Source of the DNA: Beroe forskalii
Lineage: Eukaryota; Ctenophora; Nuda; Beroida; Beroidae
DNA: 64,000 nucleotides
Direction: 5' to 3'
NCBI GenBank assembly: GCA_011033025.1
Contig: WFMF01000183.1
Coordinates: 1-64,000 of the forward strand
The notes under the pieces are model-generated. The model ran no database searches. It was not told the origin of the DNA and saw only the letters and a list, made by a program, of their open reading frames with translations. Below, piece by piece: positions 23,122 to 38,100 of the stretch; position 1 is the stretch's first letter, and the number at the start of each line of letters is the position of its first letter. The position numbers and the translations under genes were made by a program.

Positions 23122-26100
23122 GTTTGTCCTGACTATATTGCAGTTCCTGGTTTCTCATGCCCCTTTTTATCCCCCCCCTTATATTTGCCATTTATAAAGC
23201 CCTGAGCCCAATATATATCGAGATAATCAAGTGTTACAGCCAATTCTTGGAGTGAGAAATTTCTAAAGCACTCATGCATGTCCTATGTAACCCCATTAAC
23301 AAGGCATTTCATAACATCTTACAGTTACAACCTCTCATTAATTGAAGTTTACTTTGAAAAACACTTGATTGGAAATTGTTCTTCAATTTCAAGACGACAT
23401 TTAATTGATATTGAGACTCATTATTCAAAATTCAATAATTGGCATTCAACAGTTTACATTGCACTCAATCATCATTATCAAATCAAAAGGATCTATGTAA
23501 TAATGTACTTTTGCATTGATACATTTATCTGAGGCTTTTCAATAATTAGACTATTTCAGATGGAAATTACTTCTAACACTAATGAACTAACGGAGCTTTC
23601 AAATTTTAACTCGTTTAGGCATAGTTTTGTTTTTTAACTGGATATGGAATCAATTGCATTGGTCAATAACAATAATTAATTTGAATAATTTCGGAGCTTA
23701 TAATTCTTGGCTCAAATCACACTGAAGTTGCTGTTATTACCGTATTATTATTAAGTTGTACACCATGGCTACAATTGCCTTATTGATCTTGGTTCCTAGT
23801 AACAGTTTTACTTCTTTTATCATACCTACTCATCTGTTAACTTCAATGGATATAACAAATAACTTAATTAGATTACAATTAAAAATGAGGATTATAAACA
23901 CATATTCACACAATCAAACATTACCAACTGTCAAGTTGTTGCCATCCAATATATAAGGTCGTAGGAACCTACCATCGACAGAAAATCAGTTTATATCCAT
24001 AGTTCACACCACGTTAGATTTTCACCAATCAGGGCATATGATTTGTATGATAATGCCGTAATGAGTCATTCCATGTCCTGCTGTGGGTTATAAAGTGTTG
24101 CCTATTATAATCATAGTTTTCTCGTGACGTAACATCTATGTGAGGGGCGATTTTCATCAAACAGCACTCACTACACAGTGACGAATCAAGCAAATATATC
24201 CTTCATATCTTTCATAATACGGGAGCCTTTCATCAATAATTTTCCAGAATTCAATTTTTTGTCAGCATCTTTGCAGTCCCAAGAAAAGTTAGCTTGTGTC
24301 CATACTCTGGCACTCCGAGAGATTCTACCTCACATCCTCAGCACTTCTCATCGCCTCTACTCCTCATCACAGCAGCAATGTAGTTGTTCCCATTCACCAT
24401 GTCTCCGGGCTCATTCCGTTGTATCCGAACCTGTTTCGACTTCCCGTTCAAGTTTACCACCGGAATAACTCCGTTGTTGTGGTTGGAGGATGAGCGCTTT
24501 CTGGAGCAGAGAACTGCACTGATTCTGTCGCCCAGGCGCGAGCAGAATGAGGTGTTTTTCTGTCGGTCTGCGATGCTGGCACAGATGAACTCAATGACAA
24601 GGAAGACTATTCCTGCTGCCAGGCCCAATATCAGCACGTAGAAGATACCGATTAGCGTTGCTACGTCGAGGGTTTTGTCATTCCCGATGTTGTCGTTTCC
24701 ACAGTTCCGAGTCCCTGTTCCCATTTCCTTCCAGAGTTCCTTGAAGTACCCAGTTTCACGGTAACCCAGGATGTGTTTGTTGAGGAGTCGGGCGTACGGG
24801 GACTGCATGGGAAGGCCGAATGCAACTGGAACTGCAAGGAGTTTTTCTCCGACAAAGAAGACATCGCAGTTGTTTGAAATGTTGTATTCCAGCCACAGAT
24901 GGTCGTCGAAGAAGGCAAATCCTCCCTCGTTCACTGCTGCCATACTGGAGTCAAAGCTATCCATCTTCGTCGATTTTTCAGCTAATCGCCTAAACTCTTC
25001 ATTCGAGTGACGTGTCAGGAAGTTATTGGTGGAAGACTTGGGTCTGATACCCCATCCATATTGGCTTTGGCCCAGCAGATCTATGGGTGTCTTGATGGGA
25101 ATCCCAACCTTGTCTAGCGTCATGAAAGCAGTGAGATTAGCTGCGTACATGTTGATTATAAGCATGACGAAGAACCACCAAGTTAGAAGTACCACTCTGC
25201 CTGAGGGACTGCGTGGGAGGGGCTCCCCACCCTGGCCCACCAGCCCTCCCCCAACCACCCACAGGGCGTTCAGAATGGTGGTTTTACTCTCCTCACACTC
25301 AGCCTCCGCCTCTTCCACCAAACACACCTCTGCTGTGTCTGCCATGTGGTGGGACTCTAGGGAACACTTAGTGCACACGCACTTGCTCGCAGCAAATCTT
25401 ACCTTTCCGTTGTTGTCGTAGGGGGACAGTTTGCTTATCATGGTTTGGAAGAGGGCAAAGACAACGAAGGAGAAAAGGACAGCAGCCCAGGTTGAGAAGC
25501 CAAAAGGACTGAGGAAGAAGAACATGGTGTTGGTTTTAGATTCCCCCTTGATGATGGCACTTACCCCGGTTTCGAGGAAAGGAATGGTGAAGTCGATGTA
25601 CTCTCGTCGGATAGAACTCACTGATAAGTCCATGGCGATCATGTCGATCTTATTCTCCAGCAGGTCCCCAACCATTCCGGACCACACTTTGGTCGTTTCA
25701 TTGTAATGTCCATACTTGTTGTCCTTAGGCACCACAAACTCATAGGTGAAGTTCAAGGCAAGAGCCAATTTCTCTACAATCGTGGGGGTAATCCCAGACC
25801 AGCACCTAATGTCTTTGCATCCAGTTGGGTTGAGTGCGAATGGCGGTCCATGGACTGCTCCAACCCTCATGTGCCGTCCATTGAGACTGTTAGGCAGCCC
25901 TCTCGGCGGCTCTTTCACCCCTCCCAGAAACAGCACATCACTCGATGTCATCTTCAACCTCTCCTTGGAAGTCCAAGTTCCAATCCCTGTAAACATGCTT
26001 GCTCCCCCATTACCCGGATCCCTGAAATTAACGATCCTGTACTTGGAAGTCATAGTGGTGGTTTTATTTGGCATGAAGCGGTAGGTCCCTGTAGCTCCCT

Positions 26101-29100
26101 CATATTGGTGTCCCACTAGAGAGTTAACGATGTAATCCGATCCCGCCCAGGGTTCCTCTCCACACGCTGTATTTGGAGGCAGAGCCACGTTTTGGGGTGC
26201 CAAATTCTCTTCAATAGCTTGTCCTGCCATGGTCACTGCATCATAGAGCATGGCTACGATCGGTATCAGATCATCCTCCTTCAGCGTTCCTTGGGACGCC
26301 ACCAGGGCTTCCTCCTTAAACGTCCGATAGTTGGTGCTTTCCGTGTCCACATAAAGCGATATCCCCAACAACCCGTCATAGTACTTGGGATAGTACCCGT
26401 TCTTATCCGTTTCATTGTAGTAAATCTTCAGGTTCTGGGGCGAAGATGTGATGCTCTCAGTGACAATCCACACAAAGGTCTCCCCCATGAGGCCTGCTTC
26501 ATGGGCCTTCTTCAGCACATACTTACCGTAGAAATCCTCACAGTGCAACACAAAGACCCGGTCCATTGTGTCCAAAACGTTAGTCGTAATATCACTGATA
26601 TCGATATCTTCTGGGTTATCCTCCGCTTTGAAGAAGTAGACTGAAGTGTCAAACTCCTCCTTAACGCTTACCTCCGCTGTCGTTTCAACTAGAAGTTTCT
26701 GGAAAAAGGTTACTCCGTGAATTCCGTAGTTTGAATCAGACGCGATTATGGACGGTTTCATCCACCCGTACTTGGAGAGAATATCCACAATAACATGGGC
26801 CTGCATTTCATCTAAAGGCGGAAGAAGGAACAGTTCATCCCGTGATCCGGTTATCAGATGAGAGTCCGTGGCTGATGTTCCAATGACAGGCATGTCCACC
26901 TTATTAAAGACATCCGCCTGCACCCCAATGCTGTCTGAGTAGCTTGGGGAAATGATCAGGTCAATTTCTTCTGTTAGCAGGTCACATGCTTCATTCACCA
27001 TTTTGTACAGACTCGTTCCGTCGTAGTGATGGATCTTGGGAGTCAGGGTGACTTGGTCTGTGCCGTTGTTGAATTTGTCAATGGCAAAGTTGATGATTTT
27101 CTCGAAGGCTGTCCCGTAGTTGTCGTTGCTGTTTAGCATGAAACCAAACTCGTATTCCTGTTGGCAGTGCACAAAAGAAAGGAGGGAAATGAGGAGAATA
27201 ATGGGATGAGGCATAGTTTGACTTCAGTTGGAGCTTATCTTAACTTGGCTTGTTTCATATCAACGCTTCTGGGAGAATTTAGGGGTTACTAATAGTTATA
27301 TATTACTTGAACTAGGTTATTAAATAAAGCAGTAATCTCAAATCGATGAGGTGCCTACATTGTTTAGGTGGTGATATTTCGGATGCAAAAAATGGAAGTC
27401 GGAAAACAATAGAAAAATATGAAACCGAAATTTAAAAAAAAACATCAACGTTATCTATTTCACGAAATATCTTCGACATGGAAAGATGAATGCAGTATAG
27501 CGTATTTACTTTGAAAAAAATAACTGATAACAGAAAAACAGTCCAATATCGATGCATAGTTGGGGGTAATTGAGGCAATGAGGCATAGAAATTTCCAGTT
27601 AGGGCAAAGTAAACATACGCTTTTGACTTGCGAGTCTAATGCTAGTCAGCCTAGTCGGGATTATCAAATGGAGCTGAACCAGCGTCACAAAGACGCAGAA
27701 ACAACTGCCTTTGTGTGCAAGGGACCACTAACAAGCAAATCTAACCTTATGTACACCATCATACTTAGCATAATATAACCCTCAAAGTCACCATCCAGAC
27801 CCGTAATGTAATCGTGTAATTGTTTGATCTCTAGAAGAAAATAGTGAGAAGGGGCATGAAATAAAAGTGCTGTTTACGAAACATAGGCGATAAAACGTCA
27901 TCAATTTAACATTATGAACGATGATAATGACGCTTATCTTACTCGCCGGCGTGAATCATTCGTCCGAGACCCAATACATATAACAACGTAATGAGATCCC
28001 ATTCACAGAACGAGATCTCATTCATCTATGAATCACGAAATAAAGAAATTAGCTTGTTCATTTCATCTTCATATCGCCGGGACGGCTATACCATATAAAT
28101 TCAGAGTGCCCCCTAATTGATTTCTATTGTTTTGAAATATTACGTATCTGCTGAGTACAGTGGAGTTGAAATTAATGCTATGCGCAAGCAGGTGACCGCC
28201 ACGGAGTGGTTTGTTTGTGACGTCATTATCTTACTTTACGTATCTAATTGATGACGAAAACCTGTGAGATATATCCGCGTTTTCTATTTCGTCTTTGATC
28301 CCGGTGGTTCATTTGCATAGTAACAGTTCCTCGGAACAGCGTCGGTATAGACCAAGAAAACAATTATGTAATTATTAGACGTAAACTGAAATAAAAGTGG
28401 GACTAGACGTTCAATGAATCTCGTTTTGACGACGAACAACTGTGAAGTTATACCGATCAAAGAGTTACGTTTATGCAGATTTTATAAATGAAATGATTTG
28501 TAAAGGAAATCCATATTCTTTTCACATCTTTTGCATCTATTTAACACTTCATAATACAGTATGAACTTCCTTTGATCTTGTATCTGAATTCCGATCCTGG
28601 ACCAAGGGACCATCATGACGTAATATAGGTATTGATCCCCATCAATTGTACATCGCGTTATATCAGCCTCAAGTAAAGATTTGATTAGTGACCGTCATAG
28701 GTAATCGTAACAGGGGCTATCATTGTCAGTTTTGTCCGGAAATTCAAAAAAAGTTCAAAAAAACGGATACGCAAAACAAAAATTGACAAGATAAAGTATG
28801 GAAGAATTTAAATTTAAAGCGTGTAAGTCAGTCAAGGTTTGAATCTGAAATAACGTACTAAGAATCTAGCTATCGCTGACATTGACAAGTTGGCCTTGGC
28901 GAGTCCAGACACGCAGTACGCACGCACGTCAAATAAGAGTTTGCACGTTTATTGCTTCATTCCGATCAATAAAAACACAAGAATTATGTCTACTATTTTA
29001 TTTACATATTTATTTACATGCTGAATAAATTCTTTTCACATACTTTTGTTTTGGATTTCAATCGAAGCGAAGGGCTTCGGTCATCGTCAATTGAACATCA

Positions 29101-32100
29101 CTATGGCAAGTAGCAACAAACATAATAAATCCGCAGTAAACCATCAACATAGATCATTTAGATAACATGATTGAATTCAAGCAGTCCAATTTTCTCTCTA
29201 TGAACTCATGAAAACCCCAACAGAAAGCGGTTTAAATTAACTGAGCCGAATTCCACTGGCGGATTTATGACGTTTAATCCGGCATGATTGCTCTATTTAT
29301 TAAGAACTTAATTTAGGAGCCATAATAATATTTTGATTTACTGAGCAAGTTAGACATACGGGATTCCTTGGATGCGGATGAGTCAAAAATTTACTGTTCA
29401 TTCATAAAATTCTAAGAGTTTAAATTCCCATAATGAATATGCGCCCTTACAAAGGACGTATTCCGGAAAAGTGAAAAAATATTGAAATTCTTCAGAAGCT
29501 TAGGCTCATCCGGGTTCAAGTTCGAAATCTAACAAAAGCATTGTCGTAACTGACAGAAAACTATACTTCAGGTCCAAAATTCTTGTCTGTCTTAGGCTCT
29601 TAGGGTTGTCATATGCTTCCATATGCCACATACATCTGTTTGGTTTTGTATGAAGTGACAGTATTACTGAACAGTGAAATTATGGTCTGCCAAACTGCCC
29701 ATAAATCTTCGTGCTCTGAGCTTATAAATTGCTTCCATTGATATGATATGCAGTCTTGATTTGAGGCCCTTTGAGCAATGATTAGAAAAAAATTTAGTGC
29801 AATTTATTCCTGTCGTTAGTCTTTAATTCATGATCCAGAATTATCATGATCTAGACGAAGCAAGAAATTTATTCAGATTATTTCTTAATCACATACTTGT
29901 CTAGCATAAGTCCAATTAAAACTTTAAAATAAACTATGCCTCATGAATCGCTGAAGACTTTGGCGTACAAAACTCCTTAGAGCTACCATATTTCTTCAAA
30001 AAATCACAGTCCCTGTCCCCAACATCAATGAGCTGTTAAAGAGCTCTGACTAACTCTAAATAAGTTAATACAGAATAGACTTTTCCCTTTCCCCCTCCTA
30101 ACTGCTAATCTCATTTCCACTCCCTAATTCGCCTCCTGCATGGCGCTTGCTCCTTATTAACTCCTTACCCCGCACCTGCACTCCCGCTCTTACGCTTTCT
30201 ATTTCCCAGAACCAACTCGCCAATTCCTACCACTCCCCAATTCCCTAAATCCTCAATTTTTACCCATCTCCTAACACTCCCTCCCTCTCTCAGGTATTTA
30301 AAGCTAGGAGCAGCCCGTAGAGAGGAAATAACCACTCTCCTGCAGTCCCACTCTGACACTGTATTCTCCTTCCTGGAGTTCGTCATGACGAACAGTGGGG
30401 TCCTTACCAGTCCTGATATGACCTACATTCACGTGTTTAGATGCTGGGGAAGCTGGCTCGTCCTAGGTACGTACATTTAAGGTACTCATCAAAACGTACC
30501 AAAACAAAACGTAATACATTACGTTTTGGTTTATTTTAGTGAGTTTGACTGGGCGTTCTCGAAGTGACATATCTGCGTCGTGCGCGTCTCCTTCCAGCTC
30601 AGCAATGAGTTGTTGTTTTGGCGATGTTTTGAAACTCGGAAAATTGCAAATAAATGAGGCGTTTGAAAACCTACTGAACGGAGTTATTTATTCAAGTGGT
30701 TTTCAAGTGTTACACTAGTGTTATTCCCGGCAAGTTTTCTTTTTGGACAGCAAGTGGGGCATTTGAAAAGATCAACTGAACAGTTATGTTCAAGAGCTAT
30801 TCGAGTCAAGGCACGTTTTATTCGAGAAAAATTGTAGAATTCAATAGAATGGTATGATAATAGTAATGATAAAAACAAAAGTAAATGAACAAATCAGACA
30901 AAAGGTGCGTTGACTGGTACAACTCGAGAATTCGTCTGGCCATCTTATTAACAAAAATAAAGAAAATTAGCTCTGACCAACTTCCTACAAAAATATGTCA
31001 TTTTCAGCAGACTTCCGGCTCACTATTGGTTCATTTGGGATTGAAGCTTCCTTCCTAATGATCCAATAGTAAGCCAATATATCCACCGTTGGACTGGTGA
31101 AATCGTTAACAGATACCTACTAAACCAAATATTTCAACAATGTAATATATTTTATATTTGGGGTAATGCACGTAAGATACTTATTTCCTAGAACAAAGAA
31201 ATCGTTAATCAAGAACAACAATGCCCGCGTTTATGAAAAGAATATTGTATAGTAGGTCGCGTATGACGTAATACATACCACGCATTTGATACTGGCTGGA
31301 AATATCATGGGAAATTTTTGTGGATATTTGTGGCATCATTGGTCCTTGGATTTTAATTATTACCATTGTTAATTTCATATTGCAACTACAATATTGATGT
31401 AGAGCGGCATTGCGCTTAATACCTTAACAAATTCCCCACAAAATCAATTAAATTCAGAAGCGTTATCGTGAACTCTTTCCAGCTATACAACTGAACTTAC
31501 ACCATTCAAACTTGATCCATGATTAATTATAACAGTACATTCGAACATCTGGTGGCATTGTGGAAAACCCCATCCAGCGCATTTCAGACCTCACTTGACT
31601 GATAACATTTAAGCCCTTTATTGTCTTTTTCTTGTAAACTTCTTGAATCACACTCTAATTCCAACCCCGGTCTACTGCCAATTGGGACGTATTTACGGTC
31701 CCCTGAGGGGAGCAGCCCCACCCCAATACACAACTCGAACTCCTCCAGCCCAAGAGGGGCAGCCCCCTCATAACACAACCCTTCCTTCATTTCCAGGAGA
31801 ATTCAACACTAAAGCAGTCGCACAAGGGAAGATCCTCTGTCGAATATTCGACATTGTAATCAACAACCCGTCAACTCACCCGTGCTACGAGGCTGCGTGT
31901 GATGCGATCTGCAGTGCAACGTATGCTATGGAGGACCTTCATGTCAACAGGTGAAAAGTGGGGAGATAACAGTGGAGAAAAGTGGAAAAATGAAGGGTGA
32001 AAAATGGGGGAAAAGTGGGGAGATAGCGGGTGAAAAGTGGGAAGATAACTGGTAAGATGGGGGTGAAAATTGGAACGTAATGGGTTCATAATGGGTAAAA

Positions 32101-35100
32101 GAACGATATACTCGTGAAGAAAGGACTAAAACCACGAAATAGTGAAAAAAGGATGGGGCGAAAATCGAAATCCACAAAATCCCAGGTCCACCCTACTTTT
32201 CTGTTTCTACTTTTGGCTTCATCTTATTACCTTCCAATGGTAAAGAATTAAAGGAGTGCTGGATCGTGAAATAAAGTAGCGATTAATTGGTCAGAAAAGG
32301 TATCTAAATTGTTAATTGAGTTAATAATTGGGTAACTTATTTGATAATCCAGTGACATGGGCAAAATTCGAGAATATTTCTGGGTGCTGTTAAATTTGAA
32401 GATCTTTCCAGTGAATCTCTTGATATTCAGGAATGAAACCAACGATCATAATTTGATACTAGAAAACAGTGCTGACGTCCACGCGAAATACGGTTGAAAT
32501 AACTTGACCTTGTCCACTGGACAGATTGGTGAAATTGTCAAGATTTGATAATTAGCGTCTAAAATTTCCGAGATCGCCCAATGCTTGATCTATTTTGAAT
32601 TATTATTCTCCGTTGATTATTGGTGATTGTGCTAATTTTTGTGCCATGAGAATGCAATAGTCTATGCATAAATCATAGCACAGATGGCGTGAGGTCATCA
32701 ACACATCATTATGAAACGAAATTATGACATAACTTTTAGTCGCGTGCCTAAGAAATCTCTGATCTTATTTCTAAATTCCGTACGTTCTTACCAGTTATTA
32801 TTCTTCCAGGTATAATGATTTAGTAATTTTCAAATTGACGATCTGTATTTCGCACTGAATTCAGAATTATTATTTACTTTAATGAATTCAGGACGTCAGA
32901 AGATAAACAGAAAGAACCTTCCATGAATTCTGAAATTCAGAACAGAGTCTATTACAAAACACAGAACGTATCCAAAAAAGCAAAAAATATCACCAATATA
33001 AAGCATTTTAAGAGGTCAAAATTCAAGTTACGAGGGAGTTGTTCATCAAAAGCTTTCGAAAATCAAGCGATAAAATTGTCGTGAACTGATTATAGTGGAA
33101 ATCGTTTTTTTCACAATCATGAAGAAGTGAAGACACGCTTGTGAATCTTGGACCATTTAACTTCAAAGTTACGTCATCACCACAAGTTCAAGTTAGGAAT
33201 AGTTGACGTAGATTTGCCTGGTTCGTTATAATTACGAATTTCATTGGTATGATGTTCCGGTTGAAGAAAATCTAGTAATTTCCATGAAACTTCGTGCTGC
33301 GAGAATAAAATAAGAAGCGTTATTCCATTATTTCATTATAAAATCACTGCCAGGAAATTTATCATATGACATTGGACGATTCTGGCAATTTCTGATATAA
33401 ATCCACCTGGAAAACCGATAAATTGGATATTCTCTTCCCAGCTATTTAATGGTATTTCATATGATAATGAAATAATGGGTCAATCACTGCGACTAATTAA
33501 TATCGACATAGAATGGTAGTCAAAGAAAATAAAATGACCATTCATCAAAATAATGCAACTTGAACTGTAGATGGCTTCCATTTGCTCTATCTCAGTATCT
33601 TTGATGTCTTAGGTATAAATCGGAATTGTGGATGAAAACATATTTGGAGAAAAAATGTTGACTTAATTGAATGGCCTCCTGACACGTGAAGAAAATTCTA
33701 AAAAATGTGCATAATAGATACGCATAAAAATGAAATAAAAACATAAAAATGAAATTTAATTAAGTTACTAAAGAGTATTCAAAATGAAAAATACTATTTA
33801 AAGTATTCAAGTTTTTCAAAGTCGAACTGGTCACGCAGAGAATTCTCGAACTTCTGTCCACTGACTTTGTCAGTTTGTCCACGATTTTGTCGGCCACATA
33901 CCAATACTATCTCTACAAATAGTATCTACATTTTATTAAATTTATTTTATTATGCTCTCGAGATTGAAGTTTAAACTTTATCTGAGTATTTAGGATGCCT
34001 GAGAAGCCCGGGCAATCCCGATAAAGCCCGGATGGATAAGGGTACGGGGATTAGTTATAGGCCTTCCTCGGACTTCGGAATTCCCTTACAAATTGTAGGA
34101 GATTGTTTTCCAAAAAAAGTATAGGTAGCGAATGAAATCAATAAAATAAACGATGTTTGTAACAACTTTACTCGTCCTATTTCTCATCAAACTACAAAGG
34201 AAATTCCTTTTCTTTACTCCAGAAATGTACTCGTCCTATTTCTCATCAAACTACAAAAGAAATCCCTTTCCTTCACAATTCACAATGAAATCACCGATTG
34301 GGAAGTACTAAGTTAGTAATTGGTGACGTCAGATCATGCTAGTTTCTGAAGGGAGTGAGCTCTTGGAGAAATGAAGAGACAATCTTCCCTTGAAAATTCG
34401 AAACTTAACGTCATTATCATGCTTTATTTATCAAGAAATTGTTGACAGTAAAATTGCCCAGTTCAACAGAACGATTAATCCCCAAATTTTGTACCTTATG
34501 AATTTGTCTCGTAAGGTATTTTATTACAGGGTGCAGCTCGTTTTAATGACTCGTTAATGACTCTAAAGTTGTTAACATCACACTATTTTATTACAGGGAG
34601 TTAGCGCTACAAGTAGTACCCCGGCTATCTTCCCTCCAAGCTCCTCTCCACACTGCAATAAGCGAGGACAACCAAGACGTGGTCAACAGCATTGCCAGAA
34701 TAGTTACAGGTGAGTGACGTCATTATATCAGGAGTTAGAGTGGGGAATTGATGACGTCATTATCAGGGGTCAGGATGGGGATTTGATGAAGTCATTATCA
34801 GGGGGTTAGAGTGGGGAATTGATGGCGTCATTATCAAGGATTAGAATCGGGAGTTAACCGAAACTGAGGCGACATGCAGCGAATATCGTTGGCGTTAATG
34901 CGTAGTTTAAATTTACAACGAAAAGAAAAGAACGTTATATAATCGTATGTTTCAAGCAGGTTATGTCTTGCGAGACCTAAAAAAGTAAAACATTCGAGAG
35001 ATCAAACCAACTAGGTTGAGTAGGTACCTACTTCGTATTACATTGAGGCGTATAATATGTCGCCTCAGTCATCATCTTCGGAGCATTGCGACATTGTATG

Positions 35101-38100
35101 GATGACAATATATAAACTCACATTATGCTTTATTACAACAAGAGGCGTGTATATCGCAACATTATTACCAGAAGGTGTAGAGCGAAGCCTGTACGGGGCC
35201 CTACGGTTTCAGTTCCTTGTTTAACAAACTAACAAGCCGTACAGCAAGGACATCCACCGTATTAAGCCAGGCAAGGCACGTAGCTTCTCCCGATAAAAGG
35301 GAGAAATATGATAAAAGGAAGAAATATGCTCAGTATAAGTTTGATAAGATAGGTAGTTACAAAATATTAAATCCATGATGCAAACAATGTAAAAGTGGGA
35401 AAAGTTTTACAGTTCCTTGGGTCTTTGGTCTCCTTGAACAAAGAGTAAAGAGGCACACCCGTTTGGTGCTCACGTAGTTTGTAAGTTTGTAGAGAACACA
35501 TGAACACAATGTAATATAAACAAATGAATTGCCTATTGAACGAATCTAACTAGATGAATTTAAGAGGGAAGTCACTCATCAGAGCGATTTTGCTTGATTT
35601 CTCTTGCGCAACTCTAAATAATGATGCTAAATGGCATTCCCAGTCCTCTATTACATAATTTGTAAAATAATTGACCGAGTATTAAGCGGGAATTAACGTT
35701 CTAACGAGTAATTCCGTATCAGCTAAATTTTTATTCAAATCCGTCGTGTAATCAGACAAAACGATGTTGTAATTCAAAGGTCAACTAACGTTACGGCAAT
35801 CAGAATTCAAGCTATGTTACACACGCAAACATATCAGAACGTCAGGAAAGACAAATTGCAGTAATTAATCCGTATCAATGGCTTTTCCGTATCGTTTACT
35901 TCATGTCATCAAGTTCATAGGTCAGTAATAAGTCGCGGACCAAATATATATAATAAACTTGTAAAGCGTAATGATTTTGACATCTGGACTTGTCAAGTGG
36001 TAAATGTGTTGATGAATTCTGCGTGTAACTGTTGACGGAGCCGAGTGTAAAAATCATGGTTTAGTGATGAGGTCTATGGTTTATTGCAGCACCAATCGCC
36101 TTTTAGTTTTGAATGAGATAAGGACGGAGCTTGGCAACGCAACTGGCATGTGACAATTAATAGTCAAACTCGTGCTACTGTTCTTCAACAGAATATTGGA
36201 ACTGTTATATGACCAAGGGTGGAGAAAATAGGCAATTCTACAGCTCTGTGCTGCCTCTTCAAGCTATGTTAATAACGTAATCCTAACCGCCTACCTATAT
36301 TGCTATCTAATGAACAATGAATAAGGGCGAACACTGGGCAGGGAAGTGTTTTCCAATTAAGTTTTCTTCTACTGCAAAATATGTGGTATATGTTTCCCAA
36401 CAGATTGTCGTCAGTAAACTGGGGATTAATAACTTCAGTTCTGTTGCTGTATGTTATGTTAGAACACTTTCTACCAGCGATGTTTTTACATGTTCAGACC
36501 AATCAGTGCAATTACGGTGCTATGAGTTTCTGAGAAAAAAATTCAATTTTCAAAGTCGTGGAATTTTTTGAGAATAATTCAAATAATTTCTACTTTTTAA
36601 TGGTTTGCATCGAAATATTGCGTAAACGCAGATATGGGTAAAACCCGGCGCACAAAAATTAGTCGGTTCAAGGTCTAAATTCTAAAACTCATCACTTTGT
36701 GCTATGTCATTTCATGTGCCTATTATCTGATCGAGTAACTAAGGAAAAGGAATGAGTCAGCAAATAACAACTTGATTTATCATCACGTGACGGATTCCCG
36801 ACTGAGTGTAATTGTGAGTGCTTCAAAAAATACAAATTAGAACTTAAGAAGCGTTGCGTCATTATTGTTTCGCATTGAACTAAAACCTCATCTTAAATTC
36901 TCTCTGGTCTTTACAGATCACAGAATTTAGCATGATTCAGATAGTTTAGGGATAAGTGGAAACAAGTAGTGAAGTCAAAAACTTAATGACTCACCTTTTG
37001 AACATCAGAAATGACGCATTACAACTTATAGACTACTCAATACTCATGGACTGAACCATTCCGAAATCTGACAACCCGTACTCACCAAGCACAAACTCCG
37101 CGCTGATCAATAATTACTGACTCAAAATATTCCTTCAAGGTCGCACCTATTAAGACTCGAATTAAAATTCTACTGATAACCAGATCCAATAATCCGTCTA
37201 GTGAAATAAAACAGGACATCTTGACTGCCAATTATGTCACTTGACACAAGCTATGAACTTCCATTGGTTGAATCCTGATTCGGTAGAGGGTACTGGCAAT
37301 ACACCAACATACATTGCTAAATTAGAAAATTAATAGCATAAGTTGATAAAGGATCTCATCGTGAACTGATTATCACCCGTCAGCCTGGAGGTCTGACGGG
37401 AACTGCAAATTCCCTGAGCAAGCTGCAAAACTTCTCAGATTGCAGAGCAATTTTCATGGATTTGGCATCAAATCGAAAAAGATATGGCACAAAAATTCTG
37501 TGAATGTTAGGTTGTTATCAAGGTGTTATCAAATTATCAATCTGCAGTTTGTTCAAATGCCATTATAAAAAGACACGCCTTTCAATAAAGCACCTACAGA
37601 CCCCTGCCCTTTCAAAATGCTCAACTTTACCTGCTACTAGCTCGAAGCAATTGGAGTTATGAATATTAAGAATATTATCATCAGAACAGTTTAACAGGGA
37701 CTGGCAACCAGTCGTTTTGTTTAATGATGTTTGTTAAATTTTTAAGTTTGAAAGAAAGCTTACTATCAATGGATTTAATTGACTGTCAGATAAGGTTACA
37801 TAATATGTTCGTATTATATCTCCCATGGTATCATAGAGGCGGAGACAACTGATAAAAGCTCATCTTTTCAACTTAATGTGCAGGGGTTTTAAAATTCTAA
37901 CTCATATTGCCAAACCCGAATAGGCGCCTGTAGCTCCAAGTTAGCAATATGACCAAATTTCACCTTCCAAAGTTCCAAGTTCCAAAATTATAAAAGTACA
38001 TGTCTTCACTGGCCCCCAAAATCGTAAAATTCGTTGAACATTTGTCGATCATGATAATAATAATTATTACCCATCATAATTTCTTCATGTAAGGTATGAC

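Noticed and set aside
24178-26644. Plus-strand ORFs of up to 150 residues
   Set aside because: They are shadows of the minus-strand glutamate receptor frame.
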